Translations under genes and position numbers: made by a program
The notes under the pieces: model-generated
Told to the model about the DNA's origin: nothing
The model's input: only the letters and a program-made list of their open reading frames with translations
Database searches by the model: none
Part shown: positions 1 to 7,810 of the stretch, piece by piece
Numbering within the stretch: the first letter of the stretch is position 1
Layout of the letters: each line of letters opens with the position of its first letter
NCBI GenBank assembly: GCA_964452575.1
Contig: CAYVMN010000030.1
Coordinates: forward strand, 1 to 27,488
Source: CAYVMN01 sp964452575
GTDB lineage: Bacteria; Desulfobacterota; DSM-4660; Desulfatiglandales; Desulfatiglandaceae
Length of the DNA: 27,488 nt
Direction: 5' to 3'

Positions 1-1
1 G

Positions 2-721
2 TGTACTGCATGCCGGGGTTGTCAGATTGCCTGCAAGCAATGGAATCAACTGCCGGCCACAAAGACAGAGAACTGGGGGAGCATGCAGAACCCCAAGGAT
101 CTGTCCTTTTACACCTATAAGGTGGTTCGATTCAACGAACAGATGGGGCCTGGCAACAAGCCGGTATGGTATTTTTTCCCTGACCAGTGCCGGCACTGCC
201 TTGAACCCCCCTGCAAGGAGGCTGCCGAGGGGGAGGTCCCGGATGGGATAATCATTGACGGTCCGACAGGTGCTGTGCTCTACACGGATAAGCTCAAGAA
301 GGCGAAGGCAGCCGGGATCATAGATGCTTGCCCCTTCAATATCCCGAGGGCCCAAAAAGGCACCGGCTATATGTCAAAGTGCACCATGTGTGTGGAAAGG
401 GTCCATAACGGGCTCTTGCCGGCCTGCGTCAAAACGTGTCCTACTGGCGCGATGAACTTCGGCGACAGGGATAAGATGGTTGACCAGGCCAAGAAAAGGC
501 TTGAGGTAGTGAAATCTAAATTCCCAAAGGCAACGCTGAGCGGGCTTGAAGACCTGCGCGTGTTTTACCTTCTGGCAGATGCGCCTGAGAAGTATTACAA
601 GTTCGCCAGTGTGGATTCCCTACCTATGGGCATGGACAGAAAGATGGCCCTCAAGAAGATCGGAAGGTCCCTGAGGGATCTTTCCAGGGAATGGCAGCTA
701 ATGCATAAACTGGCCGGGTAA
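2..721 (+). CDS. fdhB: Formate dehydrogenase iron-sulfur (beta) subunit, 5' truncated
   Basis: This is the electron-transfer subunit of a formate dehydrogenase; it carries [4Fe-4S] clusters that take electrons from the molybdopterin catalytic subunit. The reading frame is open from base 2 and already contains the first cluster motif (CTACRGCQIACKQW), so the real start lies upstream of the window and the ATG at 83 is internal. Further cysteine groups follow: CRHCLEPPC, then ACPFNIPR, then CTMCVERV...CVKTCP. This arrangement and the end without a membrane span match the soluble beta subunit of FdhAB enzymes rather than membrane-anchored FdnH. It ends with TAA, 54 bases before fdhE, which supports a formate dehydrogenase operon. 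The catalytic subunit is presumably upstream and cannot be seen. The family call is firm; the exact isoenzyme and the symbol are inferred. Confidence 0.88.
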   Translation, partial: CTACRGCQIACKQWNQLPATKTENWGSMQNPKDLSFYTYKVVRFNEQMGPGNKPVWYFFPDQCRHCLEPPCKEAAEGEVPDGIIIDGPTGAVLYTDKLKKAKAAGIIDACPFNIPRAQKGTGYMSKCTMCVERVHNGLLPACVKTCPTGAMNFGDRDKMVDQAKKRLEVVKSKFPKATLSGLEDLRVFYLLADAPEKYYKFASVDSLPMGMDRKMALKKIGRSLRDLSREWQLMHKLAG

Positions 722-775
722 GGTAACGTCGGCATCTTCAATGAATAGATTAAGGGGGGTACTCGGGGAAGAGAT

Positions 776-1603
776 GTGCGACAAGATCTGTTGAAATATA
801 TTGACCGAATAATGCACCAGAGGCCGATGGCAAAAGAGGCCCTGGCCCCCTTCCGGGACCTCGTCTTCCTCATGAGGGAAACTGAACCGGAGGCCAAAGG
901 GGTGAGAGTGGAAAATCGACTTAAGGGGATAAAGCAGGAGCAGGGTTTCCCCCTCTTTTCACGGGGGGACCTGCCCCTTGATCTCGATTCGGCCTCAGGG
1001 CTCCTAGAGAGATTCCTGGGACACCTGATGGCCACTGAGAGAGAGGATAGGGAAGGCTTGAAGAAGGCCCTGCAATGCTCTGAGGCGGAACCCGAGTGGC
1101 CCAAGATGGTGTTCAAGGCGATACTCGGCCAGGATGAGAAGGCCTTATCAGGAATCGCAAGGGAGGTTGATCTAGATCCCATGGTCCTTCAGTTCCTTGG
1201 AGGAGTGGCCATGAGGCCTTCACTTCGCGCCCTTCGTGATGCCGTCTCTGATACCATTGACAAGGATAGATGGGAATTCGGGTACTGCCCCCTCTGCGGT
1301 TCTCAGCCGGACATGGCCTATTTCGAAAAGACAGGGAAGAGGTATCTACACTGTGGGCTCTGCGGAGAGGAGTGGCCCTTTCCCAGGGTACGGTGTCCCT
1401 TCTGTGACAACCATGATCATGAGACGCTGGGTTACTTCCAGGCCGATGAAGAAGAGGGGTTTCGGGTCTATTTTTGCAAACAATGCCAGAGATACGTGAA
1501 GACCTTGGATAAGCGGGTTATTGAGGAAGCGGCGCCATTGGAGCTGGAATATCTGGCCACCCTTCACCTGGATGTCCTGGCTGCTGAGCATGGGTTTAAA
1601 TAG
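776..1603 (+). CDS. fdhE: Formate dehydrogenase accessory protein FdhE
   Basis: A 275-residue protein of the FdhE family, cytoplasmic factors needed to make active formate dehydrogenase. The C-terminal half has four CxxC pairs (CPLC, CGLC, CPFC, CKQC) spaced as in the rubredoxin-like metal-binding region of FdhE, with the typical context YCPLCGSQP and FPRVRCPFC. The N-terminal half is a variable acidic helical region. The start is GTG at 776, with a purine-rich GGGGAAGAG just upstream; an in-frame TAG at 746 excludes a much longer form. It follows the beta subunit on the same strand and ends 25 bases before the convergent end of a thioredoxin-like gene. Confidence is high because of the cysteine pattern and the neighbour. 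Confidence 0.9.
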   Translation: MRQDLLKYIDRIMHQRPMAKEALAPFRDLVFLMRETEPEAKGVRVENRLKGIKQEQGFPLFSRGDLPLDLDSASGLLERFLGHLMATEREDREGLKKALQCSEAEPEWPKMVFKAILGQDEKALSGIAREVDLDPMVLQFLGGVAMRPSLRALRDAVSDTIDKDRWEFGYCPLCGSQPDMAYFEKTGKRYLHCGLCGEEWPFPRVRCPFCDNHDHETLGYFQADEEEGFRVYFCKQCQRYVKTLDKRVIEEAAPLELEYLATLHLDVLAAEHGFK

Positions 1604-1628
1604 CATCCCCCGGTGCGCCAAGGCCTTT

Positions 1629-2198
1629 TCACCGTAAGAATTCGCCCAACTTCTGATCCAGAAAGGCCTCACTACGTGCTCCCACGATCTTCTCAACAAT
1701 TATTCCGTCCCTTATTAAATATAGGACTGGAATGGCCGTGATCTTCAGATCGCGCAATATGTCTTCCTTGGCGAAATAGACCGGAAAATTGATTTTCACC
1801 CGGTCAAGGAGTGCCTGAAGGGTCGAAGGCCCCCCAATCTCAAAGCTGAGTCCAAAAAATTCGACCCCACGAGACCTATACCGACTATAAAGCCTTATGA
1901 GTGCCGGGAGTTCCTGCCTGCAGGGGCCACACCAGGAGGCCATATGGATTATCAGCCTCGGGGAGCCCTTATCGGTCATGAGCCGATGGATTCCTGCCTG
2001 ATTTATCTCGGCGACAGGTATTCTGGGAGATTCGGCCGTGGCATCCCGAATATAAAGGCCCACTATCAGGGATACGATGATGCACATGGTACCGCAAGAG
2101 GCCCTGGATCCGATGGACCTGTTCTTATCCCAAGACCCTTTCCTGTATATCATAGCGTATTTAGTCTTTTTCGCGGCACTTATCTGACTCCGCTTCAT
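1629..2198 (-). CDS. TlpA/ResA-like periplasmic thiol-disulfide oxidoreductase
   Basis: A 189-residue thioredoxin-fold protein with active site WCGPC in the context HMASWCGPCRQELPAL. Later segments (GVEFFGLSFE, TAIPVLYLIRDG with its cis-proline) complete the fold. A hydrophobic stretch at about residues 36-51 (CIIVSLIVGLY) after basic residues is an uncleaved anchor or signal, so the thioredoxin domain should face the periplasm. A later in-frame Met at residue 16 is another possible start. It is the last gene of the minus-strand operon, 6 bases after the lipoprotein gene. TlpA/ResA proteins reduce disulfides in exported proteins, often apocytochromes c. The substrate here is unknown; a role with the operon's MauE-like protein and redoxin is inferred. 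Confidence 0.8.
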   Translation of the reverse strand: MKRSQISAAKKTKYAMIYRKGSWDKNRSIGSRASCGTMCIIVSLIVGLYIRDATAESPRIPVAEINQAGIHRLMTDKGSPRLIIHMASWCGPCRQELPALIRLYSRYRSRGVEFFGLSFEIGGPSTLQALLDRVKINFPVYFAKEDILRDLKITAIPVLYLIRDGIIVEKIVGARSEAFLDQKLGEFLR

Positions 2199-2204
2199 GT
2201 GTCT

Positions 2205-2540
2205 TCATGACCTCACTTTTTTGAAAACCTGTCCTCCAAAACCAGGTAGATCCACCTCAATCTCGTATCCTTTCAGCCTCCCGACAATGACGCCTCCGGA
2301 TTTGATATGGAGCCAAATTTGGTTCTCCCTAATCTCCCACTTGAAAAGGGCTGTCTCCTCTCTTAGGGTCCACGAACCCCTGCCGTCCGTCATGAGCTCA
2401 AGGAACACCTTGGGGCCATCTTGGTCATTGGACATTTCGGCCTCATATTTTCCGGCCCAGTTATCTGTGCCTCGACAGGATAGGATTGACAAGATGACAA
2501 GGATCAGGGCCCCTATCATAAGAGATCGAGGTGCCATCAA
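2205..2540 (-). CDS. Small predicted lipoprotein, function unknown
   Basis: A 111-residue protein with a signal sequence and a lipobox (LSILSC, Cys at residue 22), so it is probably lipidated and attached to a membrane on the periplasmic side. The mature part is about 90 residues, beta-rich by eye (repeated short segments such as GSWTLREETALFKWEIRENQIWL), and has no cysteine besides the lipidated one. I do not recognise a family. It starts 2 bases after the MauE-like gene and ends 6 bases before the TlpA-like gene, so it belongs to the redox operon. It could be a small beta-barrel or lipocalin-like accessory protein, but nothing in the sequence fixes a function. Confidence 0.65.
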   Translation of the reverse strand: MMAPRSLMIGALILVILSILSCRGTDNWAGKYEAEMSNDQDGPKVFLELMTDGRGSWTLREETALFKWEIRENQIWLHIKSGGVIVGRLKGYEIEVDLPGFGGQVFKKVRS

Positions 2541-2542
2541 AA

Positions 2543-3022
2543 TTAGATCTCCTTGATTTGCAGTGAAAATCTTTCTTCCAGATGTAAGGCCTTATCATAG
2601 AAGAAGATGTGCACAGCCATGCCCAGCCAGATCACGTCCCTCAAGAGAGTCCACGAGCTTATCTTTTCCCCCAGTGCATCGAAACAACCGCAAGGAATGG
2701 ATGCACCCCTCAATAGATTTACTAGAAGGGCAACGGCAAATGCAATTAAGAGTGCCCCTATGACTGTCACAGCAGATCTTGAGCGAACACCCGCAAGGAG
2801 AAGCATCCCGGCAATGAGTTCGACCCAGGGAAGGACAACCGCCGAGATATTCACCACCCAATAGGGGAGTATTTGATAGCCGGCAATGACCTCTGCGAAT
2901 TCCGCGCTATAGTTGATCTTGTACATACTGGCATAAATAAAAAGCCCACCCAGATACAATCTCAAGATCAAGGCAAGATATCGGTGGGTCAAAATATGTC
3001 TAAGAAATAATAGGGACTTCAT
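2543..3022 (-). CDS. MauE/DoxX-like membrane protein
   Basis: A 159-residue integral membrane protein with about four transmembrane helices (around residues 15-33, 54-80, 84-104 and 127-142). The hallmark is PCGCFDALGEKISSWTLLRD at about 110-129, resembling the conserved Cys-Gly-Cys-Phe loop and following Trp/Arg-Asp of MauE-type members of the DoxX superfamily. MauE in methylamine dehydrogenase clusters is thought to help disulfide formation in exported proteins, and relatives are often fused to or next to thioredoxin-like proteins. Here TlpA-like and redoxin genes lie in the same operon, so transfer of thiol electrons across or at the membrane is the natural inference. Its first bases overlap the end of the preceding gene by 4, suggesting coupled translation. 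Confidence 0.75.
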   Translation of the reverse strand: MKSLLFLRHILTHRYLALILRLYLGGLFIYASMYKINYSAEFAEVIAGYQILPYWVVNISAVVLPWVELIAGMLLLAGVRSRSAVTVIGALLIAFAVALLVNLLRGASIPCGCFDALGEKISSWTLLRDVIWLGMAVHIFFYDKALHLEERFSLQIKEI

Positions 3023-4758
3023 GGCACAACGGGATAACCCTTCTCTTCCCAGGTGGACAATCCGCCGGAGAGGACCTTCACATTTCTGTGCCCTCGGCCA
3101 ACAAGTCTTGAGGCCACGCCTTCGTCATAGAGCCTGCTGACGGTTCTGCCGTAAACGATGAGTTCCTTGGCAGGATCAATGGTACTCAGCTTCATCATAT
3201 ACACGAAGTCAAATAGGGTGAGAGGCAGATTGACTGCGCCTTGAATGCGTTTTTGTTGAAAGAGCTCAGGGGGTCGTGCGTCTACAAAAAGAGATGCCCC
3301 GGTATCGTATTTGATCTTTGCCCAATCAACGTCTATGAGAGGAGAGGATTGGCCCGACCAGGATTGTGGGATTAGGCTGATTCCTGAAGGATTGGAGTGG
3401 TTGTACGCAAGACCCATTGCCAGGCCAACACCCAGTATCAGAAGGAAATCCATTATTGACAGTCGCCTTGCCCTTCTTGCCTCCTTCCGGATGGCAGATC
3501 TTATGTGGCCCCTGGCCTTTTCGAGCAACTCGATCCTGAGGTTACCCGCCTTGAGTTTATCAATTGTGTCTTTCAGTTCTACCTTTCTGTCTGCCAATTC
3601 CCGATTGAGTTTCTGCATCCTCCTGACAGATTGGGCGTTTGACAAAAAGATCATAAGGTTCTTAAAAAGGATGTGAAGAAGATCACGGTCTTGCCCCAAC
3701 GTGATTTCTCCGCCTGAGGCCTTTCCGAGACCTATGAGCCCGACAGTCGATCTGTCGGGTGCAAACATTAGGACATGGCTTGCCCGGAACGGAATTGCCG
3801 GATGGTCAAACCGTTCCTTGTCAATGGGTGTCCTGACCTCCATGGGAGAAAGGTGCATTCGGCTGGCCGCCTCAAGAACTCTCGTGATGAGTGACTCTCT
3901 ATCTTCAACAGATAGTCTCCTGATCCTGTTTTTTCCAATGCCGCGATGCCCTAAGCTCCCTGAATTATTGTCCCTGTTCAGCAATAGGAAATAACCCTCG
4001 ACCACACCGAATGCACCCATGAGCGTCAAGAGGAAGGTCTCCATGATCTTTTCCGGGTCGTCAAGGCCTGTCATCTCGCGCACAGCATCGCTTACGATCT
4101 TTAGGTGAAAGATTCTTCTGTCCGAATCCCTTTCAATGCGAGCCCTGTTAGCAAGGGCCTCCTCCAAGGCATCGCTCTTTTCCCCAAGATCCGAGCGCAG
4201 GCCATTGAGGATGCGCAAGGAGTCTGCATACCTGAGATGGGTGATGAGGTGCTCGGTGAAGCTGATGAGATAGGCAATCTCTGCAGGGGTATAATCTTCC
4301 TTTAGGATCTTTTCCCCGAGCCCAACAAATCCTGAGGTCCCTCTGTTCATGGACCACCTGATAAGGAGTCTTGTCTGAGGATGGGAAAGGATGGAGGCCT
4401 CCAGTTCAGGCAGGGAAGCCGACCGGGGCGGGGTAGGGTGATACTCACTTAGTATCTCCGCTATTTTTTCACGAATTATATCCTCGTCCTCTTCTTTAAA
4501 GCCACGGCTCACCATCAGATCATTCGGGAATTCCTCGTCCTTAAGTAGGACATACCCATTCGAGATTCCAAAGGTGCCCATAACAGCCAGCAAAAAGGTA
4601 TCCAAGATCTTATCCATGTCTCTTAGGCCACTTAGCTCCCGCCAGGCATTGTGAAGGGCACCTAGGTAGAAAAACCCCTGATCGGGCTGGCCCTGGGCCT
4701 TTTGTGCCAGCCCCAGAAATTCGCTTAGGCCTTGCATCAGATTTCTTCTGGAGTTCAT
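3019..4758 (-). CDS. Tandem sensor-like repeats, one membrane span and a cysteine-less rhodanese domain
   Basis: A 579-residue protein with an unusual layout. Two related regions (about 29-190 and 215-385) show internal duplication: WRELSGLRDMDKILDTFLLAVMGTFG matched by VREMTGLDDPEKIMETFLLTLMGAFG in the second copy, each leading to a G-x-x-x-G-Y-x-L-L strand; both look GAF-like, which is my inference. A coiled coil (about 385-430), an Arg-rich stretch and a single membrane helix (about 436-453) follow. The last 105 residues are rhodanese-like (FVDARPPELFQQKRIQGAVNL, VLSGGLSTWEEKGYPV). Where rhodaneses have catalytic Cys there is Gly537 (VYGRTVSR), and the whole protein has no cysteine. Positive charges before the helix suggest a cytoplasmic sensor part and a periplasmic rhodanese part. 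It overlaps both neighbours by 4 bases. Confidence 0.72.
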   Translation of the reverse strand: MNSRRNLMQGLSEFLGLAQKAQGQPDQGFFYLGALHNAWRELSGLRDMDKILDTFLLAVMGTFGISNGYVLLKDEEFPNDLMVSRGFKEEDEDIIREKIAEILSEYHPTPPRSASLPELEASILSHPQTRLLIRWSMNRGTSGFVGLGEKILKEDYTPAEIAYLISFTEHLITHLRYADSLRILNGLRSDLGEKSDALEEALANRARIERDSDRRIFHLKIVSDAVREMTGLDDPEKIMETFLLTLMGAFGVVEGYFLLLNRDNNSGSLGHRGIGKNRIRRLSVEDRESLITRVLEAASRMHLSPMEVRTPIDKERFDHPAIPFRASHVLMFAPDRSTVGLIGLGKASGGEITLGQDRDLLHILFKNLMIFLSNAQSVRRMQKLNRELADRKVELKDTIDKLKAGNLRIELLEKARGHIRSAIRKEARRARRLSIMDFLLILGVGLAMGLAYNHSNPSGISLIPQSWSGQSSPLIDVDWAKIKYDTGASLFVDARPPELFQQKRIQGAVNLPLTLFDFVYMMKLSTIDPAKELIVYGRTVSRLYDEGVASRLVGRGHRNVKVLSGGLSTWEEKGYPVVP

Positions 4759-5300
4759 TGAACCAATTTTCTAATACGTACTAAGAGGCCTTCCATGTCA
4801 TCAATTACTCCCAGATGAGAGAATACGACCTTGCCGTCCTTAGTTGTCAGCATCGTAAAGGGTGTTCGCGGCTCCCCCAGGCATTTGTGGAGCTCAAACT
4901 TGGGGTCCTTGAGTACAGGATAGGGGATCCTGAGGTGTTTTTGGTAATAGGCCAGTTCCGTTGCATTGGCCCCCACGGCAACTGCCAGCATTTTCAGCTT
5001 TTCGGAAAGGCCTGGAATCTTTTGGATCATATAATATAATTGGTTAAATAGGGGGGCCTGTTTGTGGCAGCGAGGGCAATAGATGCCCACAATTTCTAAC
5101 AGGATAAATGAGGCCCCGATTTGATTGAAAGAAAAGGCTGTGACGTCCCCGATCCCCAGATACCTCTTCTCCTGATCCGAGGCTGGGGCCTCCAGCTGAA
5201 GCCTGGACAGACAGGAACCGGCCGTGGAGAGACCTTCTGAAAGGACCATCAAGAAGACCCACAGGCACAGGGCTGTCCACATATGAGGAATTCGAGACAT
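4755..5300 (-). CDS. Exported redoxin-like protein (AhpC/TSA-thioredoxin fold, CPRC motif)
   Basis: A 181-residue thioredoxin-fold protein. A hydrophobic N-terminus (about residues 7-27) ending near TAGSC is a signal peptide, perhaps a non-canonical lipobox. The redox motif is CPRC in EIVGIYCPRCHKQAPLFNQL, replacing the WCxxC of true thioredoxins. Later parts (YPVLKDPKFELHKCLG, TPFTMLTTKDGKVV with the cis-Pro) match the redoxin branch and add a third cysteine that could act as a resolving residue. Its ATG shares one base with the stop of the REC-STAS gene, and its end overlaps the next gene by 4, so translational coupling is likely. Periplasmic thiol or peroxide handling is inferred; the substrate is unknown. 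Confidence 0.75.
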   Translation of the reverse strand: MSRIPHMWTALCLWVFLMVLSEGLSTAGSCLSRLQLEAPASDQEKRYLGIGDVTAFSFNQIGASFILLEIVGIYCPRCHKQAPLFNQLYYMIQKIPGLSEKLKMLAVAVGANATELAYYQKHLRIPYPVLKDPKFELHKCLGEPRTPFTMLTTKDGKVVFSHLGVIDDMEGLLVRIRKLVQ

Positions 5301-6013
5301 TATTCTCTTTTCCCAGACCCCTCATAGTCGCAGATTGCTGCCATTTTGCTGATCCCAACCATGTCAAAAATCTTCCTGAAATTATCGGAGATCCCGGTGA
5401 TGGCCACTTCCTGGCCCCTTCTCCTGGTCTCCGAAAGCAACTCTATAAGTATTGCGATGCCCGTGCCGGTTATGGAACAGTTCTCATCAAATCGCATCAA
5501 GAACCTGTTCACTCCCTTGGCAGAGGCCTTTTCATATGCGGCAACCAATAATGGCTCGGATAGAGAGGTCACATCTCCTCTTATATCCATAATAGCCATT
5601 TCATCTGCTATGTTGAGTGAGATGTCGGTTTCCGGACTTCTCTGGGTCAGCCTGAGTCTTTCCTCGGCTCGCTTCAATGCTGCGTCAAGGGCCGACCTCT
5701 GTATAGGCTTATTGACAAAATCCGCTGCATTGAGATTCAGCGCCTCCAGGGCCAGGTCCATATCACCGTGGCCTGTAATAACGATTACCTCGGTATTGGG
5801 ATCTATCTCTTTGATCTTTTTCAGTACCTCAAAACCATTTATTCCCGGCATCTTTATGTCGGTAAGAACGATGGAAGGTCTTTTATCCTCAAAGATTTCA
5901 ATCCCCTTTGCCCCGTTTTCCGCCGTCAAGACGTCGTACCCATAAGCGCCCAAAAAAAGCCGAAACATGGCCAGCGTCGGTTCCTCGTCGTCGATAACTA
6001 AGATCTTGCTCAT
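5300..6013 (-). CDS. Response regulator with C-terminal STAS-like domain
   Basis: A 237-residue protein. Residues 1-120 are a receiver domain: acidic pocket DDEE at 8-11, phosphoacceptor Asp52 in VLTDIKMPG, switch residues VITGHG and the conserved Lys in VNKPI. The rest (about 135-235: MAIMDIRGDVTSLSEPLLVAAYEKA, NCSITGTGIAILIELLSETRRRGQEVAITG, FRKIFDMVGISKM) has the strand-helix pattern and SITGTGI segment of STAS/anti-sigma-factor-antagonist domains. The usual serine site region is present, so partner switching is possible. I chose ATG 6013 over the longer form at 6103 because GGGAG lies 6 bases upstream and the receiver domain begins there. It follows the kinase gene, its likely partner, and has no DNA-binding domain. 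Confidence 0.83.
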   Translation of the reverse strand: MSKILVIDDEEPTLAMFRLFLGAYGYDVLTAENGAKGIEIFEDKRPSIVLTDIKMPGINGFEVLKKIKEIDPNTEVIVITGHGDMDLALEALNLNAADFVNKPIQRSALDAALKRAEERLRLTQRSPETDISLNIADEMAIMDIRGDVTSLSEPLLVAAYEKASAKGVNRFLMRFDENCSITGTGIAILIELLSETRRRGQEVAITGISDNFRKIFDMVGISKMAAICDYEGSGKRE

Positions 6014-6083
6014 ATGCTGCTCCCACCTTAAGGCAATGGAGCACAAGGAAACGTGATGCGGTCCTTGTCCCGAAAGGTCTACC

Positions 6084-7475
6084 TCACTCCACCTTCCGGC
6101 CAAAATTCCCGAGACGGTTAATGATCTCTGCCGCCCGATCCACCTGTCTGCCTACCTCCGCAATTACACGAGAAAGGTCCCTTTCCTGGATCTCCTTTCC
6201 TTCTTCAATCATCATCTTGAGGAATTCGTTCCCCACTTTTATGGCATTTAACGGCTGATTCAGTTCGTGGGCGATATCAGCGGACATCTCTCCCAAACCT
6301 CCCATCTGGCCGGCCTGAATCAACTGGGCGTCTTTCTCTATCAATTCCGTGATATCGGTTGTTGCAAGTATGAAGGCCTCTCTATCCTCATACCTTATGG
6401 GGCAGGCACGGGCGTTGACATAAAAGGGCCTATTTCCCCTCTTGAAGTGTAGGACCTTGTCGGCAACCAGGCATTCTTTAGGGGTTCCAGTCGCCGCAGG
6501 CGCCCCGAGGTCCGCTTCTCCGTACCTGAATATGCCCAGGTCAGTGAAAGGCCTGCCCAACAACTCCTCCCTCGTGTAACCGTAAGTCTGCTCCGCACTT
6601 GGATTGGCATCCAGGATTTCAAGGCTCTCTCTGTCTATGACAAAGACGGGATTCGGCCCGCTCTCAGACAGAGAACGATATTTTTCCTCTGATTCTCGCA
6701 GTCTTTCCTGCGAGGCCTTCAGTCTCCTTGTCATATGGCTGAACGAGTTGGCCAGGTGGCTGATCTCATCACAATTTTTCAGCTCCCTGCACCTGGCTTC
6801 AGTCCCAGAACCTGGGATGACATCTAAATTGCCCCGGCCTATTTCATTAGTCATCCGGATAAGTCTCTTCAAAGGTCGGGTGATATCCCTGACCAGCCAG
6901 TGGCTAATCCCGAAGGACACAAGGGCCATAGCTGCAATGAACCCCAAAAGGGTGATTTCTAGTTTCTCGATAGGCCCATCAATATAGTGCTTTTTCAGGC
7001 CCACGTGGACCGTCCCGATCTTGTGAACTCCTTCCTTGACGGGTAGGGCAACATCATGTGTCCACTCCTCGTCTACCCTAAGAAGCCTGACGCTATGGGC
7101 CTGTTCAGCAGGTACCCTGTTTGAGTTAAGGAGCTTCTCAGGGAAAATATCAGTGAAGGTATGGGCCAGGAGTCCTCCATTCTTATCGAGGATAAAGATG
7201 TAATGGATCAGGGCCTTTCTCTCTTTCAGTTGGGCAGCGTCAAAAACAAGAGTTGTAAGTTGCGGTTTATCCTCTGCAAGGATATAATTCTTTCCTCGCT
7301 CTGCAGTGCTTTGGGCAATACCCAGTCCCCTTGATTCGAGGCCGGATACCAGGCTTGAGATGAGGAGCCCTCTGGCAAGGAGGGCGATTCCCACACTCAA
7401 GGGCAATATTACGGCAAGGGTAGAAAAAAGGATCTTATTCTTGAGGCTCAGCCTATTTAATCTTTCAACCAACAT
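6084..7475 (-). CDS. Membrane histidine kinase lacking the ATP-binding domain
   Basis: A 463-residue protein from ATG 7475 (a TTG at 7493 is the other option). Order: membrane helix (about 14-36), periplasmic sensor region of about 140 residues, second helix (about 175-197, ITLLGFIAAMALVSFGISHWLV), HAMP (RDITRPLKRLIRM), PAS domain (SGPNPVFVIDRESLEILDAN through ILATTDITE), then a HisKA domain with H-box ADIAHELNQPL, phosphoacceptor about His403. The protein ends 60 residues after this His at GNFGRKVE, just where the ATPase domain should begin. The roughly 70 bases before the REC-STAS start cannot hold one, and I see no N, G1 or G2 box in the nearby frames. Either a recent truncation or a protein phosphorylated in trans. 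It heads the minus-strand operon. Confidence 0.85.
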   Translation of the reverse strand: MLVERLNRLSLKNKILFSTLAVILPLSVGIALLARGLLISSLVSGLESRGLGIAQSTAERGKNYILAEDKPQLTTLVFDAAQLKERKALIHYIFILDKNGGLLAHTFTDIFPEKLLNSNRVPAEQAHSVRLLRVDEEWTHDVALPVKEGVHKIGTVHVGLKKHYIDGPIEKLEITLLGFIAAMALVSFGISHWLVRDITRPLKRLIRMTNEIGRGNLDVIPGSGTEARCRELKNCDEISHLANSFSHMTRRLKASQERLRESEEKYRSLSESGPNPVFVIDRESLEILDANPSAEQTYGYTREELLGRPFTDLGIFRYGEADLGAPAATGTPKECLVADKVLHFKRGNRPFYVNARACPIRYEDREAFILATTDITELIEKDAQLIQAGQMGGLGEMSADIAHELNQPLNAIKVGNEFLKMMIEEGKEIQERDLSRVIAEVGRQVDRAAEIINRLGNFGRKVE

Positions 7476-7553
7476 AATCCTTCTTCTTGACAATTTCGGC
7501 CTATCTTTTCCCGGCCGGCTTTGAGGACACCTCTCAAGTAGGCATTATGGTCT

Positions 7554-7581
7554 ATTATACACGATGATCTCTGCCATGCAA
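7554..7581 (-). promoter_or_regulatory. Possible sigma-70 promoter for the kinase-redox operon
   Basis: On the minus strand a perfect TATAAT (7559-7554) lies 16 bases downstream of TTGCAT (7581-7576), about 80 bases upstream of the kinase start. The -35 box is weak, so this rests on the -10 and its position. It is back to back with the plus-strand promoter at 7660-7688. Confidence 0.45.
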
Positions 7582-7659
7582 CGTGATAAAGCCATTTGGT
7601 GAAAAGGCAGGGTCATGAAACGACTGTCTGGACATCTTTAGGGGTGGTGCTTGGTCCAC

Positions 7660-7688
7660 TTGACACACCCCGGGCTTTCTCTTAGACT
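7660..7688 (+). promoter_or_regulatory. Sigma-70 promoter for the REC-kinase/NarL-type pair
   Basis: TTGACA (7660-7665), a 17-base spacer and TAGACT (7683-7688) on the plus strand, about 120 bases before the kinase start at 7811. The leader contains a run of G at 7729-7735 that can pair with CCCCCT at 7751-7756. The rest of the 335-base gap between the divergent genes shows nothing else I can name. Confidence 0.6.
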
Positions 7689-7810
7689 GCCTTCAAGGTG
7701 ACAGTTTAGTGTTTTGCAAGAAAGGCAGAGGGGGGATTCAGGGTTCGAGGCCCCCTTTGCTATGAGGGTCCGGAAGCCTTTCGTTGGAGATAACGCAGAG
7801 GCAGTGTAGC

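Noticed and set aside
1604..1634. Terminator between fdhE and the TlpA-like gene
   Set aside because: Only a weak CGGTG/CACCG pairing overlapping a stop codon, without a T-run on either strand after the stem.
3235..3240. Rhodanese domain as an active sulfurtransferase
   Set aside because: The catalytic cysteine is absent (Gly537 at the aligned loop) and no other cysteine exists in the protein.
6084..6086. TGA at the end of the truncated kinase as selenocysteine
   Set aside because: The frame beyond it shows no kinase ATPase motifs and no Cys-equivalent position, and the next gene starts 70 bases later.
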